DNA of 64,000 nucleotides from Agapetus fuscipes (lineage: Eukaryota > Arthropoda > Insecta > Trichoptera > Glossosomatidae). A model generated the notes under the pieces. That model was not told the origin of the DNA. It ran no database searches and saw only the letters and a program-made list of their open reading frames with translations. Shown here in pieces: positions 36,213 through 47,855 of this stretch (its first letter is position 1; each line of letters opens with the position of its first letter). The stretch is from positions 13,122,524-13,186,523 of the forward strand of contig OX637343.1 of NCBI GenBank assembly GCA_951799405.1, read 5' to 3'. The translations under genes were made by a program, and so were the position numbers.

Positions 36213-36465
36213 TAGACTCGCAATCAAAAAGCTGTTGGTTCAATTCCCGGGGAGCACGAAAAATTGACATTTAATTTTCAAAATATCCTCTTGCTGGGTG
36301 GAAATATTCATGTACCTTTATCAAAGCCCGGTCATCATAGGTCCATCCAGCCTTACAGCAAGTCTTGCTTGAGAATTGGTGCTTTCTATAGTCACGACCA
36401 AGCTCACAGAGGGCTGTTAAGGTGTGATTCACACAAAAACAGCGCTGGCCAAATAAATCAACCTT
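36213..36465 (+). repeat. SINE-B after gene C exon 2
   Basis: Duplicate of 15078-15290 but retains the final CAGCGCTGGCCAAATAAATC end. Confidence 0.75.
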
Positions 36466-36468
36466 ATT

Positions 36469-37052
36469 CAGTGGTTCCTCGGGATACGAGTGCCCTAACA
36501 TACAAGTTATTTGAGATACGAGCTGTCAAGCGGGCAATGTTTTGTTTTGAAATGTGAGTGAAATTTGAGATATCAGCAACGTGGAAAAGAAACACCCCAA
36601 AAAAGTTGCAACTAGTCGTGCATCGGAGTTATTTAATGACACTTGCCTTACTCATTTACAAAGGTCCTAGGAAGAAACAAACCTCCTTGGACCTTTTTTT
36701 TAATCTGGCGAAAAAGGCAAAAACCAGTGAAGAGGACTTAAATTAAGCATACAGTAGCATTTAAGTTGTGTGCAAGTTGCATTTAAGTGGCCAACATAGA
36801 AATATGTATGTACACTTCATAACAACCCACTTTTTTTGGTTTGCATTCTCTTATATTATATATTTTTATACAATTTTATTCATTTATAAATGTATTTTTC
36901 TAATCCAAAAAAACAAAACAAAAACAATTGAGGGTAGCATTTTTGGGACTCAAATGGAATAATGGCATTTGAATTAATTTCAATGGGGAAAATTGCTTTG
37001 AGATACGAGCAAGGTTAAGGAACAAATTAAACCTGTATCTCGAGGTATCTAT
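36469..37052 (+). mobile_element. Tigger/pogo-like deletion derivative
   Basis: Left end CAGTGGTTCCTCGGGATACG; right end is an inverted CTCGAGATAC-type sequence. The interior frame at about 36660-36746 encodes KKQTSLDLFFNLAKKAK, the tail motif of pogo-family transposases. The left end also follows gene B exon 2 (about 15304), so it predates the B/C duplication. Confidence 0.6.
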
Positions 37053-37100
37053 TTATTTAACCTCCTTTGTCACTAATCTTACTTATGTTTGCCTTAGGTT

Positions 37101-37336
37101 TGACCGGTCCGTAGTCTAGTGGTATCGCTTTGGACCCATAAATGGAAGATTGTGGGTTCGAATCCCGGCGGAGTGCAAAAAATATACCATTTATATTTTC
37201 AAATATGCTCTACGCTGGGTTGAAAAATTAATAAAACCTCTACCAAAGACCGGTCAATCAAGGTCCATCCAGCCTTAAAGCAACTGGGTCTTGCTTGAGT
37301 ATTGGCGCTTTGTAGTGACTACCAAGCTCGTTAACA
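37101..37336 (+). repeat. SINE-B, well-preserved
   Basis: Head GTAGTCTAGTGGTATCGCTT and GTGGGTTCGAATCCCGG. A second copy follows at once. Confidence 0.85.
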
Positions 37337-37640
37337 CCTCTAGCCCAACTGACCAGTTTAGTTGTTAACACTTCTGACTCATAAATGGAAGGTTGTGGTT
37401 TGAATCCCGGCAGAGCACACAAAAAATATACCATTTACATTTTCAAATATGCTCTTCGCTGGGTTGAATAATTTATATACCTGTCCAAAACCAACCGGTC
37501 ACCAAAGGTCCATCCAACCTTAGAGCAACTGGATCTTGCTTGAGCATTGGCACTTTCTATGGTGACGGCCAAGCCCGCAGAGGGCCCTTGAGGTGTGATT
37601 CACAAAACAGCGCTCACCAAATAAATCATCCTATATTATG
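37337..37640 (+). repeat. SINE-B, tandem second copy
   Basis: Head TAGTTGTTAACACTTCTGAC; ends AGCGCTCACCAAATAAATC. Confidence 0.8.
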
Positions 37641-37646
37641 AGTATA

Positions 37647-37930
37647 CAGTAGAGCTGCGCTAGTCCTAACCCTGCCTAATCCGTTGATTGCGGTAATCCG
37701 AACGATCTCGCACCTGCGCGAGCCTCATTAGTTCATGCGAAACGGTTGAAGAAGAAGTCAATCATTGTTGCTGCGGCGATTGCGAAGTGATGTTTTTTTT
37801 CCGAAAAAATTGCCGAATCAAAGCAAAGTTTGCTGGAGTGCTGTTTTCCGGGATCTGTTGCCGTGGTCTGTGGGAGCTGGAGCTTCCGGACGTTTCGCCC
37901 ATTTCTACAATGGGCTTCTTCAGCGTGAAG
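37647..37930 (+). mobile_element. Tigger-like fragment sharing the 17.09-kb terminus
   Basis: It starts CAGTAGAGCTGCGCTAGTCC after TA (37645-37646), matching the end at 17092, and continues into GCGGCGATTGCGAAGTGATG, matching the 16.1-kb remnant. The right boundary is not clear; the GATCTGTTGCCG sequence that follows recurs at 8025 and 40200. Confidence 0.5.
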
Positions 37931-38405
37931 TATGATGATGATGAAGATCTTGATGAGAACTGTAAACTGTTACAGTTACTGTTACCCCCCCCCCCCCCCA
38001 AGACAGATTTTTTTACGGACAAAATATGCTTTTGAAAATTACGTGTCTACCCCCCCCCCCCCCCCCCTCGATGACATCTTTTGGTCATATTGTCAGTGTC
38101 AGTGTTGCGGCCCGCGTAGATTTTGAAATATATCTATGTGGCCCGAAGACAAAAAAGGTTGAGTATCATTGGGTTAAGGCCTTCAAACTGCTATTATAAA
38201 TTTTTATTTCTTCTAAAAAATACTTCTTAAATTTTAGCGATCAAGTAAATTTCTCATTGAACGATCAAAAATGGCGTAATACAAGTTGGCGGCGTTAGTT
38301 TTCATTTTCACCAAGTTCATTCTAATGTCTGTAATGGACTGTACGATAATATTATTACTTGGTGCTATAATATTTGTCATCTCTATAATTATTGTCATTC
38401 AGTTG

Positions 38406-39530
38406 CCGGTGTGAAGACTGCCTGACAGGGGCTAGAAAATAAAATTTCCCCATATTTAAAAATTAAAACTTAAATACACTTATGTGTTCTTTCAGGTTGA
38501 TTCACGGTTCACAAAAGTGATTTATTTTATTATTTACACCGGCCATGAAACTGAAAGTTTTAAACTTTATTTATTTGAAACTTAATTTATTAAAAAAGCT
38601 ATAAAAAAGTAGGCACTTACAGAAATATTATACCAACTGAACAACTCTTACAGCGCTTTTTGTAAAATGAAAAATATTGAAAAAAGTAAAACATAGCCAC
38701 TTCTTTTTTACCACTGATTAGGTTAATAAAATTAGTAACGTAAACATATTAAGCAATAATTTTTTGGAGATTCTGACCAAGTCAGAGAGATTTGTTTGAT
38801 GAAAATTCGTGAAAAAATTTAAACAGACTGTCCCTTTCTTACAACTGATTATATTAAGTAGTGATATAATGAACCATGTCGATTAATATTATCTTCAGGA
38901 TTCTTTCCAAAACATGGTGAAAAAAAGTTAAAGTGTGCATAATATTCATACTGATTTTCATAATATATTTTTTGATGAAAGTTTGTGAAAAATCTAAAAC
39001 ATAGACAATACTTTTCAACTAATGATTAACTAAATCTATGGATTGGGCATACTCTTCCAAATTTTATTGCTGTTTATGCTTCATTACATCACTAGTTAAC
39101 TAAATCGGTTGTAGAAAAGTACAGTGTTTTCGTTTTTCACAACACATCACAATACGAAAAGCATTAGATTAGATACGGCTTTTCGTATATTTTTTTGTTT
39201 GCGAAAGATTTGCTTAGTTTATTTGTGAACGCATATTGCCTTTAATTTTTTTTATACTTATAAGTTCACAAAATACTTACATCTTTTTTGTAAAAAAATC
39301 CCATACATTTTGGGAAATGTGTTTTTTTGTTTACTTACATCCCCAGCTGTCAGGCCGGTAGAAGTCGCGCCATGTAAAAAGAACACTGAGGGGAAGTGGA
39401 GGGGGTGTGTTTGCGCATGGGTTACAATCGCGCAAGTACCAAAAAGTCCGCTAAATCGCCTACTGCGCAGCTCGCCGCCAGCGTTCTTTTTACATGGCGC
39501 GACCTCTACTCTGTATGGTTGTCTTCACAC
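38406..39530. mobile_element. Diverged fold-back relative upstream of gene D
   Basis: The left end CCGGTGTGAAGACTGCCTG at 38406 and inverted GTCTTCACAC at 39530 match the 23.8-29.2 kb element, as do decayed 173-bp units at about 38700-39130 and subterminal GGGGATGTAAAC sequence. It lacks the LINE core and has a 152-bp MITE in its right end. Confidence 0.65.
39358..39509 (+). mobile_element. 152-bp MITE with near-perfect TIRs
   Basis: GTAGAAGTCGCGCCATGTAA at the left and its inverted copy (one change) at the right; similarity runs about 30 bp. It interrupts the right terminus of the fold-back relative. Confidence 0.8.
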
Positions 39531-39750
39531 TTTACGTCAAGTGAGATGTTGATGTAAATTTTTTTTTTGAGTTGATGATTTTTACCGAGTATTTATTTAA
39601 AAAAAAAATGCTTATAAAATACCTTAAGTAAGCCATTAACTTGCTCTAAAATATCGATCTTGAATGATTACATGTGTGCTTCAATAATTCCATCAGACCC
39701 TTAAGTTTGCATTGGTATTTTGAGATTTCAAAAAGTGAATCGTATCTAAA

Positions 39751-42700
39751 ATGGCGCATACTATTGACGAGAAAAAAGTCATTAAAGGTAAGAAGTTAAG
39801 CTGAGATTCCTAAGGTCAATTTGATAAAATTAAAATAACTATACCTACCTGAGAACGATTTATTTGATGTGCGCTGTATCTATGTGAACCACACCTCAAG
39901 AGCTCTTTAATAGCTTGGCCTTCGCTATGGAAAGTGGCAATTATTCAAGCAAGACCCATTTTTTCATAAGGTTGGATGGATGTTTGATGATCGGGATTTG
40001 GTGTCACGATATCGTGATATAAGTGACATGGAAAGCCAAATAGCTATGATGCTTAAGTTTTACATTATCAATGTTCTTTAGAGAATATAATAATGTTGCA
40101 AGCAATTCATAGGTAAAAAATGTGATTAAATTGTATTTAATAAGAGTTTTAGGCTTACATGGCTGACTGGTAATGCTCAAGAGAAGCTTTCCAAGATCTG
40201 TTGCCATGGTCTAAGGGAGCTGGAGCCGGAAGCTCCAGCTCCCATAGACCACGGCAACAGATCCCGGAAAACTTCTTTCCAGAACTTTATTTACTCCCTT
40301 CTTGTTTATTCATGTACTTACATACTCTCTGTTTTTTTTAGAAAGCGAACAGGTTAAACAAGAAATTGGTGATTTTCATGAAAAGGAAATTCTTGAAGTT
40401 GAATTTGTTGGAGATCAAAAGAAAAAAATATACTGTGATCAATGCAGCAGATCTTATCTCAAGATCTCAGCCCTAAACTATCACATTAAAGTGAAACACA
40501 GTGAAACAGCATACACATGTGAGAGATGTAACTTTAGAGCTTCAACACCACAAGCCTTAGAGAAGCATAAGGCTGTTCACTCCGATGTAAAGCCATTTGC
40601 CTGTGACCAATGTGACTACAGAGCCGCCTGCATTTCAACTGTAAAACGGCACAAAAGAATACACAGCGAACACAAGAAGTATGCATGTGATCAGTGTGAT
40701 TATAAAACAAAATTCTTAGGAACTCTTCGGCAACACAAAGTTACTCACTCCTTAATCAAAGAGTACAAGTGCACAGAGTGTGACTACCTCAGTTATAGAA
40801 AGCCAGGCCTCAAACTTCATATGTCAACAAAACATAGTAATTTAAAACCATTTACTTGCAAGCAATGCAATTATGCTTCCAAAACAAAAATCTGTTTGAA
40901 AGTTCATCTTAAGACTAAACATGCAGAGAATGTTACTGAACATGCATGTGAATATTGCAACTTTAAAACATTCCATCCAGGTAGCATGAAAGTTCACATG
41001 TTCACTCACTCTACGATCAAACCTTTTTGTTGTGACAAGTGCGGCTACACTTCTGCTACAAAACAAAACTTACACACTCACTTGCTGACTCACACTGATG
41101 AGAAGCCATTTGCCTGTGATCTGTGCGACTTTAGAACAAAGCTTAGAGTCACCTTGAAAGAACACAGGCTTACACATTTCAATTCAAAACCTTTTGCATG
41201 TGATTTATGTAAATATAGGGCGATATCAAAGCACAGACTGAGAATGCATCAGAAAATTCATAATAAAAAAAAGCTGCCAAAAAGTAATGGTGAAAAGCAA
41301 AAGCGAGGACCAACTTCCAACAATGAAAAATTCATCACAGATGTTGAAACATTTGTTAAAATTACAGAGGGTAAAAGACCCAAATATTCTCTTGTTAATA
41401 ATTTGTGGGACATAGACAATGATCTGATCCCTGACGAGAGTATTAAAAATGGAAAAGATGCGCTCCCAGATTTTCCCTGCCATGTTGAAAGTGAAGTACA
41501 ACCTGATGTTGTAGATCCTTCTAGCCTTACCCCTCACGATCATAGTGTTTTAAAGGTGGAAGCACTGCCGACCTTGATATTAAATACTATAAAAAAAGAG
41601 GATGAACAGGTTTATGACATTTGTTGTCCAAATGATGAAGTTTCTAGGATCACACCATCTATATTGTCATTGAATGCTACCAAAGAAGAAAATGATGGTT
41701 TTGATATTCATCAAGATGATGACTCAGATGGAGGTATGTACTAACTTCTTGTTTATGTAGAATAAATTATTTTATAATACATAGAAATAATATTTTTGCT
41801 AGACCTAGGCCAAAAGAAGTAATGATGATTTGAAGCATTAATGAAGCAAGGATTCTGGTCAAGCATCTCATCCAAATTTTGTTTCCTATGTCATGCTGTT
41901 GTCTTAATCAAATTTGAAAGCCTCAAAAAAATGGGCCATTAAGCTGGCAGTTTTATTGAGAACTTATTTGACTACATTGGATAACATGATCCATGAAAAC
42001 TATAGGATTGTTGCAATCAATGCTTAGCTAGAATAAATCGCACATTTAATAATAAAGAGCAATAACTCAAAAAACATGAATGTTGGGAAATCACGTTTGA
42101 AGTTTAGACAGCCAGTACAACTTGTATGGGATGAAAAAGGCGGCCGATGTTTTATCTCGGTCATATTCGTCCAAATTGAACGGCTGTCGCATTCTACCTA
42201 TTCTTCTCGCATTGTTCTTGCGTTTTATTACAAAATCTCGATTTTCCCAATTTTCGAGTTATTTCTCTTTATTATTAAACGTGCGAAATGATTGTTTTTT
42301 TCTTTTTCTACTAATGTATCTTCTATTTTATTTTCAGGAAGCGATATTTGGAATCAAGATATGTGTGTTTTTGTTGTGGAAGAAACTAAAAAAATTGAAT
42401 TTGTTGGAGCTCAAGATAAAAAATTCTGCTGTGATAAATGTGGGCAATCTTTTAATCAAAGCTCAGCCCTTAAAGTGCATATTTTATCCAAACACAATGA
42501 CACAACATATCCATGTGATCAGTGTAGCTATAAAGCTTCAACGCCACAAGCTTTACATAACCACAGGGTTGTCCACTCAGATGTTAAGCCGTTTGCCTGT
42601 GACCAGTGTGACTACACAGCCGTCTGTATGAGATATGTAAAACAACACAAAAGAATGCACAATGAACAGAACCTTACTTGTGATCAATGTGAATATAAAA

Positions 42701-43173
42701 CAAATATCTTGCAATGCCTTCGGCAACACAAATTAACTCACTTAGGTATAAAACAGCACACTTGCCCAGAGTGTGACTATGTTGGTCTGCAAAAAAGTGA
42801 CATTACTCGTCACATTTCAAGAAAACATAGCGATAAAAAACCATTTACTTGCGACCAATGCCCTTATGCTGCAAAAATCAAAAGAGACTTGATAAATCAT
42901 CAGTTTAAGCACACAGGGAAGCTGTTATCTTGTGATATCTGTGACTTTAAATGTAGTGCTCTTATGTCTATGAGTAGGCACATGCATGTTCACAAGGAAC
43001 AGAAAACATTCAGCTGTGGACAGTGCAATTATAAGACAGCATTAAAGTTTTACTTGAAAAGACATGAGAAAACTCATAAAGTAGACAAATTGTATTGTTG
43101 CCAAGACTGTGATTTTAAAGTTAACCAAAGAACTGAATTTAGGAAGCATTTGGCGGCACATAAGAAAACCTAG
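39751..43173 (+). CDS. C2H2 zinc-finger gene D (19 fingers, about 754 aa)
   Basis: Two large exons are clear: 40342-41733 (ten fingers followed by the acidic linker) and 42338-43173 (nine fingers, stop TAG at 43171-43173). Both begin at phase 1. A candidate first exon at 39751-39787 reads MAHTIDEKKVIK with a good start context and a GTAAGA donor at phase 1; joining it gives 2265 nt, fully open, 754 aa. This first exon lacks the basic IGRRTR module of genes A-C. The first exon could instead be supplied by gene C. The 40342 exon equals the first six fingers of an exon-3 type module joined to the last four fingers and linker of an exon-2 type module, which suggests fusion. An AATAAA lies at 43328-43333. 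Probable nuclear DNA-binding protein; the first exon is the weak point. Confidence 0.72.
39870..40020 (-). repeat. SINE-B 3' part, gene D intron 1
   Basis: Minus-strand tail and body only; lies between candidate exon 1 and the first finger exon of gene D. Confidence 0.65.
40194..40270. repeat. Near-perfect hairpin in gene D intron 1
   Basis: GATCTGTTGCCATGGTCTAA is followed after a few bases by its inverted copy TAGACCACGGCAACAGATC; arms are about 36 bp. The arm sequence also occurs singly near 8025-8075 and 37850-37900. Confidence 0.8.
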
Positions 43174-43327
43174 ATACTCCAATAAGCTAAGGTGAATATT
43201 ACTTCTGCTCAATTTGAAAACATCAAATAGAAGTACCTACACATTTACAAGACACATCATTATATTTATTATTTCAATTTGCACACAGCATCAATCAAAG
43301 GTTATGAATCTAATTTAAGAGTAATGA

Positions 43328-43333
43328 AATAAA
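43328..43333 (+). terminator. Candidate polyadenylation signal of gene D
   Basis: AATAAA 155 bp after the stop codon, the first in that 3' flank. Confidence 0.5.
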
Positions 43334-43339
43334 TATATC

Positions 43340-44160
43340 TTGGATCAAGGTGTTGGAGTTTTGTTGATATTAGGGAAAATATTTAAAGATTTTTTTTTTC
43401 ACTGAAACTTTTTTGTAACAAAAAACGTTCTTACAGATTTCTCATTTTTTCAAATTCCTCAACACATCATTACCCGATGCCTTGTACCTAACGTTATGAA
43501 TAAAAGTCATGACTTCTCTGCTCCCCTTTTGACCCCTGACAATCCACTACCATTGCCTGCATTTAACTGCTATTTAAAGCTTTTGTTATGGAGAGCCTCG
43601 TAATCTGATTACCTTGGTCTAGTCCATTCATAATATATTGGAAAATAAAACAAAATGTGGGAATGTACTGTATAAGAATAAATAATAATACTTCAGTCAG
43701 CACATTGATATCCTTAATAAGCATATCGACGGTCAAAAAGAAGTAGGGCATAAGCGACAAAAACTAAATTGTTCAGGAGAGCAGTTTAAAGTTTGAGATT
43801 GCAGAAAAATGACATAACTTTTTTATTTTTTATCATATTGTCAAAATCAAAACGGCTCTAAAATAAAAAAAAATAAAGGCATTAAGTAAGTGGCATTCCT
43901 ATTAATGTGGTTTTATGATTTTTTATGTCACAAGCGCCTTTAGGACCAAAAAGGCCAAAATCTTGTCGGTTACACCAAAACCATACTTCGAAAAGTAGTT
44001 GTTTGCTTGGGCATAAACAATGAAAAAATCATCGTTGAGCTATGGGAGTTAGTGCATTTGAAAGAGCGGAAAATTTTAAGTAGACATTTCTTAAAATGAC
44101 AGAGAGTTCACATTCATTTAATTTTTACAATAATACAATGTTATTTCTAATGAACATGCA
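43340..44160. other. Downstream of gene D, no gene seen
   Basis: AT-rich, with no recognised repeat family or open frame before the relic exon. Confidence 0.45.
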
Positions 44161-44830
44161 AAAGATGATCACAAATAATCTCCTGATTGTCTCCGAGATG
44201 AAGACAACGAAGAAAAATGTATAGTGAATTTTTCCAGTGTTGCTGTAAAAGTCATTAAGGTGGCAACACTGCCTGCCATGATGTTGGATATTATAAAACT
44301 AGAAGGTGAAATTAATTTTCCTAAAAGTGTAAACGAAAATCAAAATGTTTTGTATTCGACTATTGTCAACGGTGGTAAAGATGACTTTGCTAGAATGGCA
44401 ACACCGTCTACCATGTCATTAGATCAACCCTCCAAAAATCACCCATTGACCAACTCGCAACTCGTAATTGCAACTCGCATGGGTTAAAAAAAAACTCCCG
44501 TGAACTGTTCCTGTTTATAATTTTTAACGCCTTTAAACATGTGATCCAGCGAGATTTGGCAATTAAATTTTATTGAAAGGGGATTTAGATTTACGACATA
44601 CAATTTTCTAAACTTCTCGGTTTCATTTTCACTGGGAATATTATCAATGGTATTATTAACTGGCAAAATGATACTTTCAGAAAAAGAAAAGCACACTCGC
44701 AACCAAACAAAAGTCACTCGCAATTTGCGAGCTAGTAAGTAGAATTTTGGAGGGTTGCATTAGATATTGCAAAAGAAGAAAATGAACGTGACTTTGATAT
44801 TCATCAAGATAACAATGGAGGTAAAGGTAA
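44161..44830 (+). pseudogene. Relic acidic-linker exon of a further zinc-finger paralogue
   Basis: The reading frame from about 44224 resembles the acidic linker of gene D: a VIKVATLPAMMLDIIK stretch corresponds to its LKVEALPTLILNTIKK, and after 44766 the frame resumes with IAKEENERDFDIHQD, matching KEENDGFDIHQD of gene D, followed by a GT donor near 44820. No zinc fingers remain in front of it. The frame is broken by a 333-bp hAT-type MITE at 44425-44757 (8-bp TSD). It is best read as the remnant of a fifth tandem copy; a rare alternative exon is possible but less likely. Confidence 0.6.
44425..44757 (+). mobile_element. hAT-type MITE inside relic zinc-finger exon
   Basis: 8-bp duplication CATTAGAT (44417-44424, 44758-44765) and 13-bp inverted ends CAACCCTCCAAAA. 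Removing it rejoins the reading frame of the relic acidic linker. Confidence 0.87.
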
Positions 44831-45081
44831 GAACAGACCAGGATTAACCCATCAGGAGGCCCTGGTGCGGGGAAAACTGGCCACTCCCCCTCGCTGCGAC
44901 AAGATATATATATCCCCCTTTCACCTCACCTCCCCTAAATTTTCTTTTAAGGACTTAAAATAAACCTTTTACGAAAATACTATTAAATATGACCGGTCCC
45001 TAGTCCAGTGGTAACACTTCGGGTTTGTTCATGGAAGGTTGTGGGTTTGAATTCCGGCAGAGCACAAAAAATATAAAAGTC

Positions 45082-45240
45082 CAGTCAATAGCTCAGTTGG
45101 TAGAATGCTTGCATTCTATGCCGAGGGCAAGCGTTCAATCCCCACCGAGTTGTCAGAAATGATTTCCCGTTTTGGGTTTATTTCAAAACCAAAAAAAAAC
45201 ATTGGCAAGGTTTACTCAGCCTTTACAAGAAATGAGAACT
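45082..45240 (+). repeat. SINE-A, 3'-truncated
   Basis: Follows a SINE-B head at about 44990-45070. Confidence 0.75.
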
Positions 45241-45264
45241 AGCAAAATTGAAAATTATAGATAT

Positions 45265-45508
45265 CCTTGACTTATAGGTTGCTATGCGGCTGACCACCCA
45301 TACTGTAAAAAATGGTTCACTTTGCCAATGTCACCCCTGTTTCAGGGAAGGACGGCAAGAGTTACAGGGCTTATGTTCATTTGAGATTGGGTTTTTATAA
45401 TGTAGGTCCACATGCAGCATGTGTTAGCGGGAAATTATAAATGTCTGCTTGTGGGAATGCATTTAATATAAATCTTAAATGATATATATCCTTGCAACTT
45501 AGATTAGA
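45265..45508 (-). repeat. R3 repeat, minus strand
   Basis: Full copy, followed directly by a second partial minus-strand copy at about 45510-45640. Confidence 0.8.
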
Positions 45509-46204
45509 TAGGTCAATATTAGGCTCACCACCCATACTGTACAAAATGGTCCACTTTGCCGATATCACCCCTGCTTCAGGGAAGGTCGGCAAAAGTTGCA
45601 GGGCAATATGTTGATATGAGGTTTGTATTTTATTTGAACTTATAAAAAAAGGGTAAAATGAGATATATTTTTTATTTGGAACTTTTTCTCGGCGAGCGAA
45701 CGTCGGTCTTGTATGCCATCCTTAGCAACCGAAACAAAATATTTGCATGCCTTTTGCCAAGCAACCTTCTCTATGCATTGAAATATTTCTACTCTCCAGC
45801 AGATGGCAGTAGGGTCAGTGTGGCAACAGTGGATCATTTTTTTTCAAACGCACAGAATTATTGTTGTATAAATGCAATCAATGTACAACTTTTATCAAAC
45901 TGTTAATAAATTAATTACCTACCACTTGTTCTAAGAGCTCTATCTTTTTTATCCAATAAATACAGAGATATTTTGCATTTAGTGAAAAATGGAAAATGAT
46001 CCACTGTGTACCCTATGGTGTACACAGTGGATCAAACAATAAAAACCAGATTATTTTATTTAAAAAAAAACGTATTTATAAGACTAAAATATTTTTCTCT
46101 GTTTATACACTAATTTTAATCAAACAGAACAAAATAACACTATATAAGTGGATGATAATACAGGAAAAATCCACATTGAAGAAGTAACAAGATATTGACG
46201 GGCA

Positions 46205-46320
46205 TTGCTGCGTCTTCCGAGGTAAACGCAACTATGCTACACATATAGTGTAACTTCTTTCTGCGTTCTTCCCAAAGAGTCTCATGTGGCGAGTGGAATC
46301 TATTTATTTTTACAGGTAAG
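46205..46320 (-). repeat. SINE-A tail, minus strand
   Basis: Only the tail part, inside the element 45812-48226. Confidence 0.7.
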
Positions 46321-46612
46321 ATGATCCACTACGTATCCTATGATGTTGATCCACTGTGTACCCTTCCGACAAATTTCTTTTGGGGCAGCAATTTATGTAT
46401 TTCACTTTGAACAAGGTAATGTTATAATGGAAGCAGGATTATTGTTAATTAGGATAAATAAATCATTTCTAGCCGAACTTCAATACTTTAAAAATAAGAA
46501 GACAACAAAGCGAAGCTTAATTTTTTACTTTTGACTGTCAGAAACACATTTTGTTACTCAGCACAACCAAGCTGCATTGAAGTAGGACTCTGATTAGTTC
46601 AGACATGAGCAC

Positions 46613-47855
46613 CAGACCCCGTTCACAAGTATTTTGCTACTGGTTACCCTGTTTTATAATTCGGAAGCCATATTGTAATCGATCTATGGTACGCGGAATG
46701 TATGGTTATGAGGAAGGAGGAAGGGGAAGAGGTCGTTTTTTAAACTGAAATCAGAATGAGCGTAAATAAATTTGAATTAATAATTTATATTTACTGTTAT
46801 TCATGTAAAAAAAGAGTTTAAGCGCCAATAAACTTTATTTTGTTTAGTATTTATTAAATTGCTCATTTTTTATTAAAAAAAAACTGATGAAAAAATATTT
46901 TATAATGATGGTTGAACTGTGTGTAGGATTTGCGCAGCGATAACAGCCATAACCACCCCACACGCCTGCTTGGCGCCAGTCGGCCTCAAACGTCAAGCGG
47001 TCAAGCGTATTTGAAATTAACTGTTTTATTTTCACTATTATTGAAGAGTGCAGAGAGTAATGAAATCAAGAAGACTCCAGTGGCCGGACACGTAGCATGT
47101 GCAGAAGACTCCAGGATCATCAGAACTGTCTTGGATGGTGCCCCCTCAGGTGTTAATCACTTGGACGTCCAAGGATGCGGTGGGCAGAGAACGTCGAAGC
47201 CAACGCCGAAGTTTTGGGAGTGAGGCGACTATGGAGGGAAGCAGCACAAGGCAGAGTGGTGCAGGTGTCCCTGAGCCTTGAAGGCTGTCGGCTGATGAGC
47301 CGAAGAAAGTGAAATTAAAGTGTATAGATTTCATATTATAAATATTTCCGGTCCTCAGGCCATCATCAGGGGACAATCATCAGGGATCCAAAACTTTTGC
47401 AAGAAATAGTACAGAATGCCAGTGTCCTTGACAATATAGACAGGTGCCTATTTGATTGTTTACCTACTAAATTTATTTTTGCCATATCATTTGTGTTTAT
47501 TACATTGAGGTTTTTTTATTTATTTTTTTCTTTACACAGTGTGTATTTTTGTGATTGTATGACTAATCTTTCTAGAATAAATAAATATTGTGCAAAATAC
47601 AAGTGTTTTATTTTGATAGCTTTAAAGCAATAATAATAATATTAATAAATAATATCATGGCAGATAATAATATATGATTATAGTGGTGTGAGTGTACCCG
47701 CGTGCCGCGTGTATAATACACACATGCATACAAGATCATAGTCCAATACGCAGAATGTATGGAAGGGAAGTAAGAAGGCGAGGAAGGGGGGTTTCGAAGT
47801 ACGTACCTACCCCTAAGCCATAGAGTAGCTTCTCTAAGTACCTATATACTCTGTG
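46613..47855 (+). mobile_element. hAT-like non-autonomous element, copy 2
   Basis: It is flanked by ATGAGCAC (46605-46612 and 47856-47863) and is homologous over its whole length to 1751-3010. It is nested inside the TIR element 45812-48226. Confidence 0.8.

Larger units (their letters stand above)
34597..36560 (+). repeat. Duplicated block shared with 13707-15400
   Basis: Includes about 500 bp of intron, exon 2, SINE-B and the start of the Tigger-like element, present in genes B and C. Confidence 0.88.
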
